Under the pieces are notes generated by a model. The model saw only the letters and a program-made list of their open reading frames with translations. It ran no database searches and was not told the origin of the DNA. A stretch of 32,233 bases of DNA from DYIB01 sp049320945. GTDB lineage: Bacteria; Pseudomonadota; Gammaproteobacteria; Burkholderiales; Rhodocyclaceae. The stretch covers positions 1 through 32,233 of the forward strand of contig JBMOQT010000364.1 in the NCBI GenBank assembly GCA_049320945.1, written 5' to 3'. Shown piece after piece: positions 13,545-21,894 of this stretch (within the stretch, counting starts at the first letter, position 1; each line of letters starts with the position of its first letter). A program made the position numbers and the translations under genes.

Positions 13545-14569
13545 GCAAACGCCTCGAGGCGCACCCCCACCAGCCGCAGCTTGCGCCCCCGGGCGAAGCG
13601 GGCCAGCCCTTCCAGGGCGGCCTGCCGGATCAACGGGAGTTCGTCGCTGGGGGCCGGCAGGCTGATGGTATGCGTATGGGTTTCGAAGTTGGCGTAGCGC
13701 AGTCTCACCGTCACCCGGCGCGCCCGCTTGCCCTCGGCGCGCAAGGCCGCGGTCGCCTCCTCGGCCAGCGCAAGGAGGGTGCGCTCGATCTGGCCCATGT
13801 CTGCCGTGTCCCGCTCGAAGGTGGTGTCGCGGCTCACCGACTTGGGCTCCCAGTGGGTGACGAGGGGGCTGTCGTCGCGGCCTCGGGCCGCGTCGAACAG
13901 ATAGTGCCCGCGCGCCTCGCCGAAGTGTTCGATGAGGCTCGCCAGCGGCAAGCCGGCGACATCGCCGATGGTGGCCGCGCCCAGCTCCCGCAGCCTCGCC
14001 TCGGTCTTGGGACCCACGCCGAGCAGCTTGCCCGCCGGCAGCGGCCACACGCGGCGCGGGATGTCCTCTTCGCCGAGCACGCTGAGCCCGTCCGGCTTGT
14101 CCAGATCGGAGGCGAGCTTGGCAAGAAGCTTGTTGGGCGCGATGCCCACCGAGCAGGTGAGGCCGGTCGTGGCCCTCACCCGCTCCTTGAGCGCCCGGGC
14201 CAGCGCCATCGGGTCGGGTTCCCCGGAGACGTCCAGGTAGGCCTCGTCGATGCCGGCGTCCTCGATGGTGCCCGAGAACTCCTGCAAGACCGCCTTGAAG
14301 CGTGCCGACTCCTCGGCATAGGCGTCGAAGTCCACAGGCAGGAAGACCGCAGCCGGACACAGGCGCCGGGCGAGGCGCAGCGGCATGCCCGAGCGGATGC
14401 CGAAGGCGCGCGCCTCGTAAGTGGCGCTGGACACCACGCCGCGGGAACGCGGATCGCCGCGCCCGCCGACCACCACCGGCCTGCCCCGCAGCTCCGGATG
14501 CCGCTTCAGCTCCACCGCGGCGAAGAAGGCATCCAGGTCCGCATGCAGGATGCGGCGGGGCGCGGCCAT
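13541..14569 (-). CDS. dinB: DNA polymerase IV (Y-family translesion polymerase)
   Basis: 342 residues. The catalytic palm is complete: H-A-D-L-D-A-F-F near the N-terminus (metal-binding Asp and steric-gate Phe), S-S-A-T-Y-E-A-R, and A-G-I-D-E-A-Y-L-D-V with the second carboxylates. The thumb helix-hairpin-helix (G-V-G-P-K-T) and the little-finger domain follow. The protein ends at V-G-V-R-L-E-A-F-A, where DinB proteins usually continue to a short beta-clamp-binding peptide (QLxLF-like); that tail is absent. The start is 3 nt after the stop of the THEP1 gene, so the two are co-transcribed. The enzyme copies past DNA lesions at low fidelity. No LexA box is evident upstream of the pair. Confidence 0.93.
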   Translation of the reverse strand: MAAPRRILHADLDAFFAAVELKRHPELRGRPVVVGGRGDPRSRGVVSSATYEARAFGIRSGMPLRLARRLCPAAVFLPVDFDAYAEESARFKAVLQEFSGTIEDAGIDEAYLDVSGEPDPMALARALKERVRATTGLTCSVGIAPNKLLAKLASDLDKPDGLSVLGEEDIPRRVWPLPAGKLLGVGPKTEARLRELGAATIGDVAGLPLASLIEHFGEARGHYLFDAARGRDDSPLVTHWEPKSVSRDTTFERDTADMGQIERTLLALAEEATAALRAEGKRARRVTVRLRYANFETHTHTISLPAPSDELPLIRQAALEGLARFARGRKLRLVGVRLEAFA

Positions 14570-14572
14570 GGC

Positions 14573-15130
14573 TCAAGACGGACGCGGCGAGACCGCGACA
14601 CCGTGTTGCGCCAGCCAGGCGACGACTTCGCCGGGCAGGCGGTCGCGGTTGTCGCGCGTCACCTCCCACAGCGTCGCCCCCGGCCAGCGCCTGGCCTCGG
14701 CCATGAAGCCCTCGCCCTTGCGTGCGACAGTTGCCACCACCGGGCGACCGGAGGCCAGCAGACGCCCCATGGCGGCGACAAAGCGGGACGACAGGCACTC
14801 CATCTTGCCGATCTCGTCCACCAGGTAGGCCGCGATTTCCGGGCGCGGCGCCAGCAGCTCTTCCGCGCGCGCATCGAGCGCAGCCACATCCACGCCGTAC
14901 CTGGAGACATGCGGCCCGGGGAAGTCCACATGGGCGAAGGTGAGCGTGCGCCCGTCGAAGTCGGCCAGGCGGAAACCGACGCGTTCCCCCGCCTGGCGCA
15001 GCTCCTCGGTGTAGAAGCCGCCCAGCCTCAACCCGTGCAGCGCGTCGGCCACGCGGCGTATGACCGTGGTCTTGCCCACGCCGGGCATGCCGGTGAGGAG
15101 CAGGACCTGCGGAGGGTGGGGTTGGGCCAT
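14573..15130 (-). CDS. THEP1-type nucleoside-triphosphatase
   Basis: 185 residues of the NTPase_1 (COG1618) family. Walker A is T-G-M-P-G-V-G-K-T-T near residue 14; G-G-F-Y-T-E-E follows as in all members; Walker B is L-V-D-E-I-G-K-M-E near residue 100. Characterised archaeal/thermophile homologues hydrolyse NTPs, and human NTPCR belongs here, but the physiological role is unsettled. It is uncommon in proteobacteria and lies 3 nt upstream of dinB, suggesting a link to nucleotide pools or repair (inference). ATG 15130 is preferred over GTG 15133 because the AAGGA site is then 6 nt away. Confidence 0.85.
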   Translation of the reverse strand: MAQPHPPQVLLLTGMPGVGKTTVIRRVADALHGLRLGGFYTEELRQAGERVGFRLADFDGRTLTFAHVDFPGPHVSRYGVDVAALDARAEELLAPRPEIAAYLVDEIGKMECLSSRFVAAMGRLLASGRPVVATVARKGEGFMAEARRWPGATLWEVTRDNRDRLPGEVVAWLAQHGVAVSPRPS

Positions 15131-15169
15131 CACTTTCCTTGCGAGGGAGCGCTCGGGCAGACCGTCACC

Positions 15170-15562
15170 TTAGCCACCGACACTGGGCGCAATGAAGGCA
15201 ACACTCGGAAAGTAGGATGAATAGCGTTGCGTGTCGCGGGTCAATATGGGGTACTCGCTGACGGCCGCGTGTGCGCCAATGAAGAAATCCGAGAGCACAT
15301 TGCCTTTGTTGCCCCCTTGCCTGCGATAGCGGACAAAAGCCTTGCCGGCAAGAAACAGCGCCGGCCGTGGCAACTCGATCATCTCCAGGCCGAGATCACC
15401 AATAGTTTGGTCCAAAGCCTCGACCGTCGAAAACGTCAACGAAAGTTCCGAATAGATGATCGGGTTGATGGCCAGACGATGAACCTTGGATTGGGCCTGC
15501 AGCTGGCCGATGGACCAGTCCGCCCATTCCGGATCGTAATACCCCGGAAGCCCGGCATGCAA
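15170..15562 (-). pseudogene. VapC-like PIN-domain toxin, 5'-truncated
   Basis: The frame encodes the PIN core: Y-Y-D-P-E-W-A-D-W-S, A-I-N-P-I-I-Y-S-E-L with the conserved Glu, S-D-F-F-I-G-A-H-A with a catalytic Asp, and T-R-D-T-Q-R-Y near the end. The N-terminal beta strand with the first catalytic Asp (normally ...hhhDTNhhh... about 15 residues before the YDPEW segment) is missing. Upstream the frame reads unrelated residues and then hits a stop at 15623. The only start left is a TTG at 15562 with no ribosome binding site. No antitoxin gene precedes it. It is most likely an inactivated remnant left by a deletion or insertion near the AAA_14 ATPase gene; an active truncated protein seems unlikely. 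Confidence 0.65.
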
Positions 15563-15658
15563 TCTGCACGTTCCCCGGCTGGCGCGAGGCGCAGGCCCGC
15601 AGGTCGGCGATCCCGGCCGGTGTCAGGGAGCGCCAGACCGGTGGTCTCTCGCTTTCTT

Positions 15659-17113
15659 TCAGTCTTGCGATTCAGAGCCATTAAGCTCTGACGCTCCCAT
15701 CCAGTAACACAGCAGAGGAGCAGGCAGCCGCATGACCCGTGCCGCGACCTTGCCGGTATGCTGCAGACCGGTCATGAGCCCGAAATCATCCAGCGACTTT
15801 GTGACGACATAGGCGCGCTGGATTCCTTTTTGGGCACAAAGCTCGATTAGTCCCTTCAGCTCCCGCGCGCCTGTATGTTGCGCACGGTATTTCACTTCAA
15901 AGGGGATGAGCTGCTGGCCGATTTCAGCCACCAGGTCCACCTCGCGCCCTTGCTTGCCGTGCCAGTAACTGAAACGGACACTTTGGCGGTAATAACGAGC
16001 GAACAGGTGCTTGAACACGGCGGTCTCCGTGGCAACGCCCAATGCCGCCGCATCTTCGAGGATAGCCTTTCCCTTAAGCATCACCGCGGGCGCGATGGCC
16101 GCATCGGCAAGATAGATCTTGAATCGGGCGCGCAGTACGTCTTTGCCATAGCCAAAGGGCGGCAGGCGGTAGATGAGGTGCGTGGCCTCCAGCAATTCTA
16201 TGAAGTTCTGCGCAGTGGGTCGCTTTACCTCGAGGTTGGCGCACAGATCGACCATGTCCAGCAGGCCGCCGTCGTGCATACACAGGTAAAGGAACGTGTG
16301 CTCCAAGTCCAGCACCCGCCGCACGCCGAACAGTGCCGTCATGTCGCGTTTGAGCACCTTGTCGATAATATCCTCGCGCAGGAGGCGCTGAGCCTGCGTG
16401 ATGCTGTCGATCAAGGCGGTCTGGGGGAATCCCCCACGCACCAGGTACTCGTGGAAGTGCCCGACATATGGCACCGCGGCTTCGGCGACCCGGTAGAAGT
16501 CGGGAGGTGACCACTCGAACAGGTCGCGCAGGGACTTCAGCTGGGGCAGTGCCGGCAGGGACAGATTCTTGATCTGGAGGTATTCGTAGAACGAGAGCGT
16601 GGTCAGGCGGATCGTGTGCCAGCGCCCCACGCCCGACTCCTGCCCGGCTTCCACCAGCGGCATGGCCGAACCGGTGAAGGCGATGCGCCGATGCTTGGCG
16701 AAATCCACCTGATGTTTGACCCACGTACCCCATTCCCGGATGAACTGCGCCTCGTCGAGAAACAGGTATTCCGGTCCATCGACCTTCGGCTCGCGCTCCC
16801 GCCAAGCTTCAAGGACGGCATCAATGCCGGCGAGCTTGAGAATGGGGTGGTCGAAAGTGGCATAGAGAATGTTGCCCGATGGCACGCCTTCCTGCAGCAA
16901 CGCATCGATCGCTTGCAGGATCAGGGTGGTCTTGCCGATTTGGCGGGCCCCTGAAAGAAGGACAGCTCTTGGCGCCGGCGGGTGGGCCAGCCAAGTGTGC
17001 AATTCCCGGAATACGGCGCGATGCCACCTGGGGAGGTCGGCAATGCCCTCGCCCCGCCACCAGGGGTTGAACTGTGCGAGGACTGTGACCAATTCTTCTT
17101 TTGAGACCCTCAT
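15659..17113 (-). CDS. AAA_14/DUF4143-family ATPase
   Basis: 484 residues. The N-terminal ATPase has Walker A S-G-A-R-Q-I-G-K-T-T near residue 56, Walker B Y-L-F-L-D-E-A-Q near 117, and sensor F-T-G-S-A. The C-terminal half is DUF4143, with an R-E-V-D-L-V-A...F-E-V-K-Y-R segment (about residues 390-415) resembling a PD-(D/E)xK nuclease core. These proteins are frequent in genomic islands beside toxin-antitoxin genes; their function is not established. GC content is visibly lower than in neighbours, pointing to acquisition. No Shine-Dalgarno is seen before the ATG (the upstream bases are pyrimidine-rich), so translation may be leaderless or weak. A 32-bp palindrome lies about 22 bp upstream. 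Confidence 0.85.
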   Translation of the reverse strand: MRVSKEELVTVLAQFNPWWRGEGIADLPRWHRAVFRELHTWLAHPPAPRAVLLSGARQIGKTTLILQAIDALLQEGVPSGNILYATFDHPILKLAGIDAVLEAWREREPKVDGPEYLFLDEAQFIREWGTWVKHQVDFAKHRRIAFTGSAMPLVEAGQESGVGRWHTIRLTTLSFYEYLQIKNLSLPALPQLKSLRDLFEWSPPDFYRVAEAAVPYVGHFHEYLVRGGFPQTALIDSITQAQRLLREDIIDKVLKRDMTALFGVRRVLDLEHTFLYLCMHDGGLLDMVDLCANLEVKRPTAQNFIELLEATHLIYRLPPFGYGKDVLRARFKIYLADAAIAPAVMLKGKAILEDAAALGVATETAVFKHLFARYYRQSVRFSYWHGKQGREVDLVAEIGQQLIPFEVKYRAQHTGARELKGLIELCAQKGIQRAYVVTKSLDDFGLMTGLQHTGKVAARVMRLPAPLLCYWMGASELNGSESQD

Positions 17114-17135
17114 GGGAGGAATCTAACAATAATTG

Positions 17136-17167
17136 CAAAATAGTACAAGTATATTTGCACTATTTTG
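17136..17167. promoter_or_regulatory. 32-bp near-perfect AT-rich palindrome upstream of the AAA_14 ATPase
   Basis: Left half CAAAATAGTACAAGTA, right half TATTTGCACTATTTTG; 14 of 16 positions are complementary. It lies in the only strongly AT-rich stretch of the window, between the ATPase start and the TonB-receptor stop. TATACT on the minus strand near its centre could be a -10 box, so the palindrome would act as an autoregulatory operator. A recombination site is the alternative. Confidence 0.6.
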
Positions 17168-17194
17168 GGATTCCGAGGCAAGTAAAGGTTTCTG

Positions 17195-19534
17195 CTACCG
17201 CTCCGCCAGCGTCCAGCGCGCGCCCAGCCACAGAGCCCGCGGGGCGCCCGGGGCGTAGAAGGTCTCCCGCGTCCAGTCGTCGGAGTTGGTGCGGAAGCTG
17301 CCCGCGGCATCGAAGGGGTTCTCGGCGAGGGCGCCGGCGGTGAAGTAGCGGCGGTCGAACACGTTGTCGAGCCGCGCGAAGAACTCCCAGTCCTTTGCCA
17401 CGCGCCAGCGGGCATTCAGGTTGAGGACGGCGTAGCCGGGCACGACGCCCGAGCCGGCGAAGCTGCGCGTGTTGCCGAAGGCGTCGGTGAAGGTGCCGGC
17501 CTGGTGGCGGTTGTTCTCGTTGCCCCGGGCATATTGCTTCGAGTAGGCGTTGAGGGCGGCGCCGATGCTCCAGGCCGCGTCCAGACGCGCTTCTACGACG
17601 AGCTTCAGGCTGTGGCGCGGGATGCCCGGGATGCGGTCGCCGGGGCGGACCAGGATCTCGTCGTCGGCCAGGCCTGGCTCCGTGCCGCGGGTGCTGTTGT
17701 TGGGCGAGAGCAGCATCGCGGGGGAGCGGAAGGTGGCGTCCACCAGGCTGTAGTGCATCTGCCAGCGCCAGCGCGACGTCTCGCCGCCCGCGCCCAGCTC
17801 GACGCCCTGGCGCTGCGTGCGCCCGAAGTTGGTGAAGTAGCCGGCGCTGGTGGCGGTGCTGACGAACAGGATGTCGTCATGGTTCCTGGCGCGGAAGGCG
17901 CCGGCGTGCCAATGCCAGCGCCCGCCCTTGCCGCGCAGGCCCGCTTCGATCGTGCGGCTCACCACCTGCTTGAGGAACGGGTCGGAGGCCAGTGCGTTGG
18001 GCAGCGTGCAGGGGTTGGCCGGATCGGCGCAGCCCAGCTCGATGGGGGAAGGCGCGCGGCTGCCCTGGCCGAGGTTGCCGTAGACCTGCCAGCCGGGCGC
18101 AACATCATGGGTGAGCCCCAGGGCCGGGTTGAATTTGGTGTAGGTGAAGTCTCCGTCCAGGTTGGGCGGCACCGGGTTCAGGCGATCGCGGGTGACCACG
18201 CGGCTGCGGTTCCAGCGGCCGGAGACGGTCAGGTGGGTGGCGGCGCCCAGCCCGATGGTGTCGCTCAGGTACAGGCCCGCGGCGTCGGTGCGCCCGTCCA
18301 GGCTGTTCTCCAGGGTCTCGCCGCCGGTGGCCAGCACGCCGCGGCCCGCATCGAAGACGCCCAGCTGGCTGCTCTGCTCGAAGCGGCTGCGGCTCGCATC
18401 GAAGCTGGTGCCCAGGGCGATGCGGTGGCCCGCCCGGGAGACGGTGAGCTGCAGGGCGCCGCCGCTGGCGCGGCTGCGCAGGCGCGTGCGGTTGTTGGCC
18501 GCCGTGTCCTGGTTCACGCCGCTGCCGCCATTGGCGCCGGCGGCCCCGTCCAGGGCGGGATCCTCTTCAAAGTCGTCGTTGACGTCGCCGTTCAGGGTGC
18601 CGCGGCGCAGGGCCCGGTGATAGAGCAGTCCGGTCAGCCGCAGCTCATCGCTCAGCCAATGGCCGGCGCTCAAGGTGAGCAGCGTGCTGCGGTTGCGCGT
18701 GTTGTCCGGATGGGTGAACACCTGGGCGCGGCGCTGTTCGAACATGCCCAGGGGCACCAGGCCGTTACCGGTGAGGTCGTTGTTCGCGGCGGCGAGGCTG
18801 AGATCGATGTCGGTCGCGCCGCTGCGGCGCCCGAGCCGGGCGAACACCTGCCGCACGGTGCCCGGCGAGGCGTCGCGCCAGCCGTCTTCGCGAAAGCCGT
18901 GGGCGTTGCCGTACCAGGCGAGGCCGTCGCGGCTGCCGCCGTATTCCACATCGGCGATGCGCCGGCCGAAACTGCCCCCCTCCGCCTGGGCGGCAAGGCC
19001 CGGATGGGTGTCGCCGGATTTGCTGTGCAAGGACAGCGCACCACCCAGCGTGTTCAGGCCGAAGGCCGGGTTGGCGCCGGGCAGCAGGTCGGCCGTGGCG
19101 ATGGCCGAATGGGGAATCAGGTCCCAGCTCACCCCATCGCCGAAGGGCTCGTTCAACCGCACCCCATCCAGGAAGACCGACAGCCCCTGGGGCGTGCCCA
19201 GCAGCGGCGAGGCGGTGAAGCCGCGGTAGTTCAGGTCGGCCTGATAGGGGTTGCCCTGGATCTCGTTCACGTTCACCGAGGGCAGCCGCGCGGCCATGAA
19301 GTCGGGCAGGTTGAGGGCCTGGACGGCCCGCAAGTCTTCGGCCGTGGCGCTCTGGGCATTGGCGGGCAGGTGTTCGCGCGGCACCATCAACCCGGGCAGG
19401 GGCTGGCTGGCAATGACCTCCACGGCGGGCGCCTCGATGCGCGGGGCGGCCGGCGCATCCTGGGCAGCGGCCGGCAGGCCCTGGGCGGCGAGCACCAGGG
19501 ATGCCAGGCGCAGAAGACAACTGGTAAGTGGCAT
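17195..19534 (-). CDS. TonB-dependent outer-membrane receptor
   Basis: 779 residues. It has a signal peptide (about 1-24, ending P-A-A-A-Q), then a plug domain (about 60-190) with the N-P-Y-Q-A-D-L-N-Y-R-G-F motif and V-F-L-D-G-V-R-L-N-E-P-F-G-D, and a 22-strand beta-barrel with S-R-A-P-S-P-I-E-L-G midway and A-R-L-D-N-V-F-D-R-R-Y near the end. The terminal residue is Arg rather than the usual aromatic. It lies directly downstream of the sigma-54 activator gene, and a near-consensus -24/-12 promoter sits 32 bp before its start. With the PQQ dehydrogenase and tonB nearby, plausible ligands are a lanthanide chelate or PQQ itself (inference); siderophore or other metal transport cannot be excluded. 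GGAGG lies 6 nt before the ATG. Confidence 0.9.
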   Translation of the reverse strand: MPLTSCLLRLASLVLAAQGLPAAAQDAPAAPRIEAPAVEVIASQPLPGLMVPREHLPANAQSATAEDLRAVQALNLPDFMAARLPSVNVNEIQGNPYQADLNYRGFTASPLLGTPQGLSVFLDGVRLNEPFGDGVSWDLIPHSAIATADLLPGANPAFGLNTLGGALSLHSKSGDTHPGLAAQAEGGSFGRRIADVEYGGSRDGLAWYGNAHGFREDGWRDASPGTVRQVFARLGRRSGATDIDLSLAAANNDLTGNGLVPLGMFEQRRAQVFTHPDNTRNRSTLLTLSAGHWLSDELRLTGLLYHRALRRGTLNGDVNDDFEEDPALDGAAGANGGSGVNQDTAANNRTRLRSRASGGALQLTVSRAGHRIALGTSFDASRSRFEQSSQLGVFDAGRGVLATGGETLENSLDGRTDAAGLYLSDTIGLGAATHLTVSGRWNRSRVVTRDRLNPVPPNLDGDFTYTKFNPALGLTHDVAPGWQVYGNLGQGSRAPSPIELGCADPANPCTLPNALASDPFLKQVVSRTIEAGLRGKGGRWHWHAGAFRARNHDDILFVSTATSAGYFTNFGRTQRQGVELGAGGETSRWRWQMHYSLVDATFRSPAMLLSPNNSTRGTEPGLADDEILVRPGDRIPGIPRHSLKLVVEARLDAAWSIGAALNAYSKQYARGNENNRHQAGTFTDAFGNTRSFAGSGVVPGYAVLNLNARWRVAKDWEFFARLDNVFDRRYFTAGALAENPFDAAGSFRTNSDDWTRETFYAPGAPRALWLGARWTLAER

Positions 19535-19565
19535 GGGTGGCCTCCGCTTGGGACGGGGCCGGCGG

Positions 19566-19581
19566 AGCAATCGTCATGCCA
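19566..19581 (-). promoter_or_regulatory. Sigma-54 promoter of the TonB-dependent receptor
   Basis: Minus-strand TGGCATGACGATTGCT matches TGGCACG-N4-TTGCW with a single mismatch and exact GG-N10-GC spacing. Transcription would start near 19555, leaving a ~20-nt leader that contains the ribosome binding site. Confidence 0.75.
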
Positions 19582-19606
19582 TCCGCCCGCGCGGCTTCCT
19601 CCCCGC

Positions 19607-21571
19607 TTACTGCAGCTTCCGGTACAACGTGTTACGGCTGATGCGCAGCTGGCGCGCCGTGGCGGAGATGTTGCCCTTGTTCTGCTCGAGGGCGCGCAGG
19701 ATCACCTGGCGGGTGACCGTCTCCAGATCCGACGTCGCCGGGGGCGGCTCCTGGGTCGCGGGTGCGGTCGCGGCCGGTGTTGGCGTTGCCTGCAGCTCGT
19801 CGAAGAAATCCTCGGGCAGATGCTCTTCCAGCAGTTCGGGGCAGTCCCCGGCCATGACCAGCGCCGTGCGCAACACGTTGGTGAGCTGGCGGATGTTGCC
19901 CGGCCAGGGATGGCGCTGGAACAGGGCCATCAGGCCCGGGCCCACGGCGGGCACCGGCCCGTCCCCGCCTTCGCAGCGCAGGATGCGCTCGACCAGCACG
20001 GGCAGGTCGCTCCTGTCGCGCAGCGGCGGCAGGGTGACGGTGAGGCCGTTCAGACGATAGTAGAGATCCTCGCGGAACTTGCCCGCCGAAACCCACTCCT
20101 TCAGCTTGCGGTGGGTGGCGCAGATGATGGATATGTTTACGGGATAGGACTTGACGGAGCCCAGGGGCGTCACGACGCGCTCCTGGAGCACCCGCAGCAG
20201 GCGCGCCTGCAATGCCAGAGGCATGTCGCCGATCTCGTCCAGGAACAGCGTGCCGTCGTCGGCCTGCTGGATGCGCCCGGCGCTGCCCTTGCGCCGCGCC
20301 CCGGTGAAGGCGCCTTCCTCGTAGCCGAACAGCTCCGACTCGATCAAGCCCTCGGGAATGGCCGCGCAATTGACCGCCACGAAGGGTGCGGCGCGGCGCG
20401 GCCCGTCCTCGTGGATGGCGCGGGCGAGCAGTTCCTTGCCGGTGCCGGTCTCGCCGTGGATCAGCACCGGGATGTCGCGCCCGATGACCCGGCGCACCTT
20501 GGCCAGGGTCGCCGCCACCTGGGGGTCGCCCAGATCCAGTCGCGCCAGGGAGGAGCCCTGGGGCAGGGCTTCCGCGGGCGCCCTGGCGGGGCGCGGCGCC
20601 TCCTCGGCGCGCGGATAGGTGAACACGCGCAGGGGGCCGCGCACCGCTTCGCCGGGGCGCACCCGCGCCAGCACCTTCACGCCGTTGTACATCCCCAAGC
20701 GCAGCAGCTCGCCTCCGCGCAGCAGGGCATGGTCCAGCAGGCCGCCCATGGACTGATTGAACAGGGTGTCGATGCGGGCCCTGCACAGTTCCTCCAGGCG
20801 CATGCCCAGCTGGAAGCAGGCGCTGCGATTGGCCGACAGGAAGGCGCCGTCAGGCGCGAAGGCGGCGATGCCTTCGCACAGGGTGCCGATGAACTCCGGC
20901 CGGCTGTGGAAGTGCAGCACCACCGCCTCGGGGAAGGCGTTGGTGAAGAGATGGTTCTCGATCATCTGCACCGACATTTTCACCAGGGCCATGGTGTGCC
21001 GGTTGAAGCCGCGATAGTCGCCGGTGACATCGAGCACGCCGATGACCTCGCCCCTGGGATCCAGGATGGGCGAGGCGGAGCAGGTGAGGAAGTGGTTGGC
21101 CGTGAGATAGTGCTGGGGGCCGTGCACGATCACCGGCGCCCGTTCCACCAGGGCCGTGCCGATGGCATTGGTGCCCCTGCTCTCCTCCGACCAGTCGACG
21201 CCGGGCGCCAGCGCGACCCGCTCGGCACGCTCGAGAAAATCGCCGTCGCCGAGGGAGTGGAGGATGAAGCCGGCGGCATCGGTCAGCACCACCATGCTCT
21301 GGGTATCGACGATCTGCTCGTAGAGCGTCTCCATCACCGGCAGCGCATGGGACACCAGCACGCCGGACCGGTCGCGCGCCTCGGAAAGCCGGCTTGGGGG
21401 CGCGGGTTCGATGCGCTCACCGACTTCCGGACCGATGCCCTGGCTCAGGCAGCGCTGCCATGACAGTTCAATGGTGCCGGGCACCAGCCCCGGCGGCACG
21501 CTGCCTTCGGCGCGCAGTGCCTGATGGGCCTGGCGCGCGCGGGCGACCAGGGCGATATGGGGCGAAGACAT
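19607..21571 (-). CDS. AcoR-like sigma-54-dependent enhancer-binding protein
   Basis: 654 residues. Domain order: an N-terminal AcoR-type GAF sensor (about 70-205, with G-V-D-W-S-E-E-S-R-G-T-N-A-I-G-T-A), a PAS-like segment (about 217-300), an AAA+ domain with Walker A G-E-T-G-T-G-K-E (373-380), the sigma-54-contacting loop G-A-F-T-G-A (420-425) and Walker B L-F-L-D-E-I-G-D, and a C-terminal Fis-type HTH (about 610-654). No receiver domain, so it senses a ligand directly. Relatives (AcoR, BmoR and similar) activate alcohol/acetoin oxidation genes from -24/-12 promoters. It sits between the receptor gene and pedF, and several -24/-12 promoters surround it, so it is the obvious candidate activator. 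AGGAGG precedes the ATG at 21571. Confidence 0.92.
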   Translation of the reverse strand: MSSPHIALVARARQAHQALRAEGSVPPGLVPGTIELSWQRCLSQGIGPEVGERIEPAPPSRLSEARDRSGVLVSHALPVMETLYEQIVDTQSMVVLTDAAGFILHSLGDGDFLERAERVALAPGVDWSEESRGTNAIGTALVERAPVIVHGPQHYLTANHFLTCSASPILDPRGEVIGVLDVTGDYRGFNRHTMALVKMSVQMIENHLFTNAFPEAVVLHFHSRPEFIGTLCEGIAAFAPDGAFLSANRSACFQLGMRLEELCRARIDTLFNQSMGGLLDHALLRGGELLRLGMYNGVKVLARVRPGEAVRGPLRVFTYPRAEEAPRPARAPAEALPQGSSLARLDLGDPQVAATLAKVRRVIGRDIPVLIHGETGTGKELLARAIHEDGPRRAAPFVAVNCAAIPEGLIESELFGYEEGAFTGARRKGSAGRIQQADDGTLFLDEIGDMPLALQARLLRVLQERVVTPLGSVKSYPVNISIICATHRKLKEWVSAGKFREDLYYRLNGLTVTLPPLRDRSDLPVLVERILRCEGGDGPVPAVGPGLMALFQRHPWPGNIRQLTNVLRTALVMAGDCPELLEEHLPEDFFDELQATPTPAATAPATQEPPPATSDLETVTRQVILRALEQNKGNISATARQLRISRNTLYRKLQ

Positions 21572-21894
21572 GGCCCTTCCTCCTATGATGCAGCGGCGGA
21601 ATCTTGCGCCCCGCTCGCAGTTTGAAATGCTACACGCCGTCCTTGTAGGGCGCCATAACTTTGAGCAGTCGGCCTGACACACCCCTGTCCCGTTTTGGCG
21701 CACGGGGCAGCCAAGCAAGATCTGTGCACCCATCGCGCCGCCCCTCTGCCGCCCCGGGGGAAGACTCGGCGCCCGCTTCCCATGGCACGGTCCGTGCAGT
21801 GCCTGGCCCGTCCGATCTCGGGCATGCAGAGGCGCTACTCCCCGTGGGGCGACGCGCCAGGGAATCACGAAAGCGAGTGACAGGAGGAGTTGTT
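21572..21894. other. Divergent regulatory region between the activator gene and pedF
   Basis: About 320 bp without a gene. It contains the start region of the activator (minus), the half-site-like TGACACA-cccc-TGTC (21675-21689), the -24/-12 promoter at 21783, and the pedF ribosome binding site. The TGACACA sequence recurs upstream of the dehydrogenase gene at 31469, about 190 bp from its promoter, compared with about 105 bp here. Confidence 0.5.
21783..21798 (+). promoter_or_regulatory. Sigma-54 promoter of the pedF-pqqBC operon
   Basis: TGGCACGGTCCGTGCA: perfect -24 box TGGCACG, -12 box GTGCA with one mismatch, exact GG-N10-GC spacing. Start of transcription expected near 21809, about 85 nt before pedF. 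Confidence 0.72.

Noticed and set aside
11430..14798. A 1122-codon minus-strand open frame
   Set aside because: Runs out of frame through the zinc alcohol dehydrogenase, the kinase and dinB. High GC suppresses stop codons; no recognisable protein.
17504..21463. A 1319-codon open frame on the plus strand
   Set aside because: It is the antisense shadow of the TonB receptor and the sigma-54 activator, with Gly/Ala/Arg/Gln-biased composition and no domain. Both genes on the other strand have clear motifs and ribosome binding sites.
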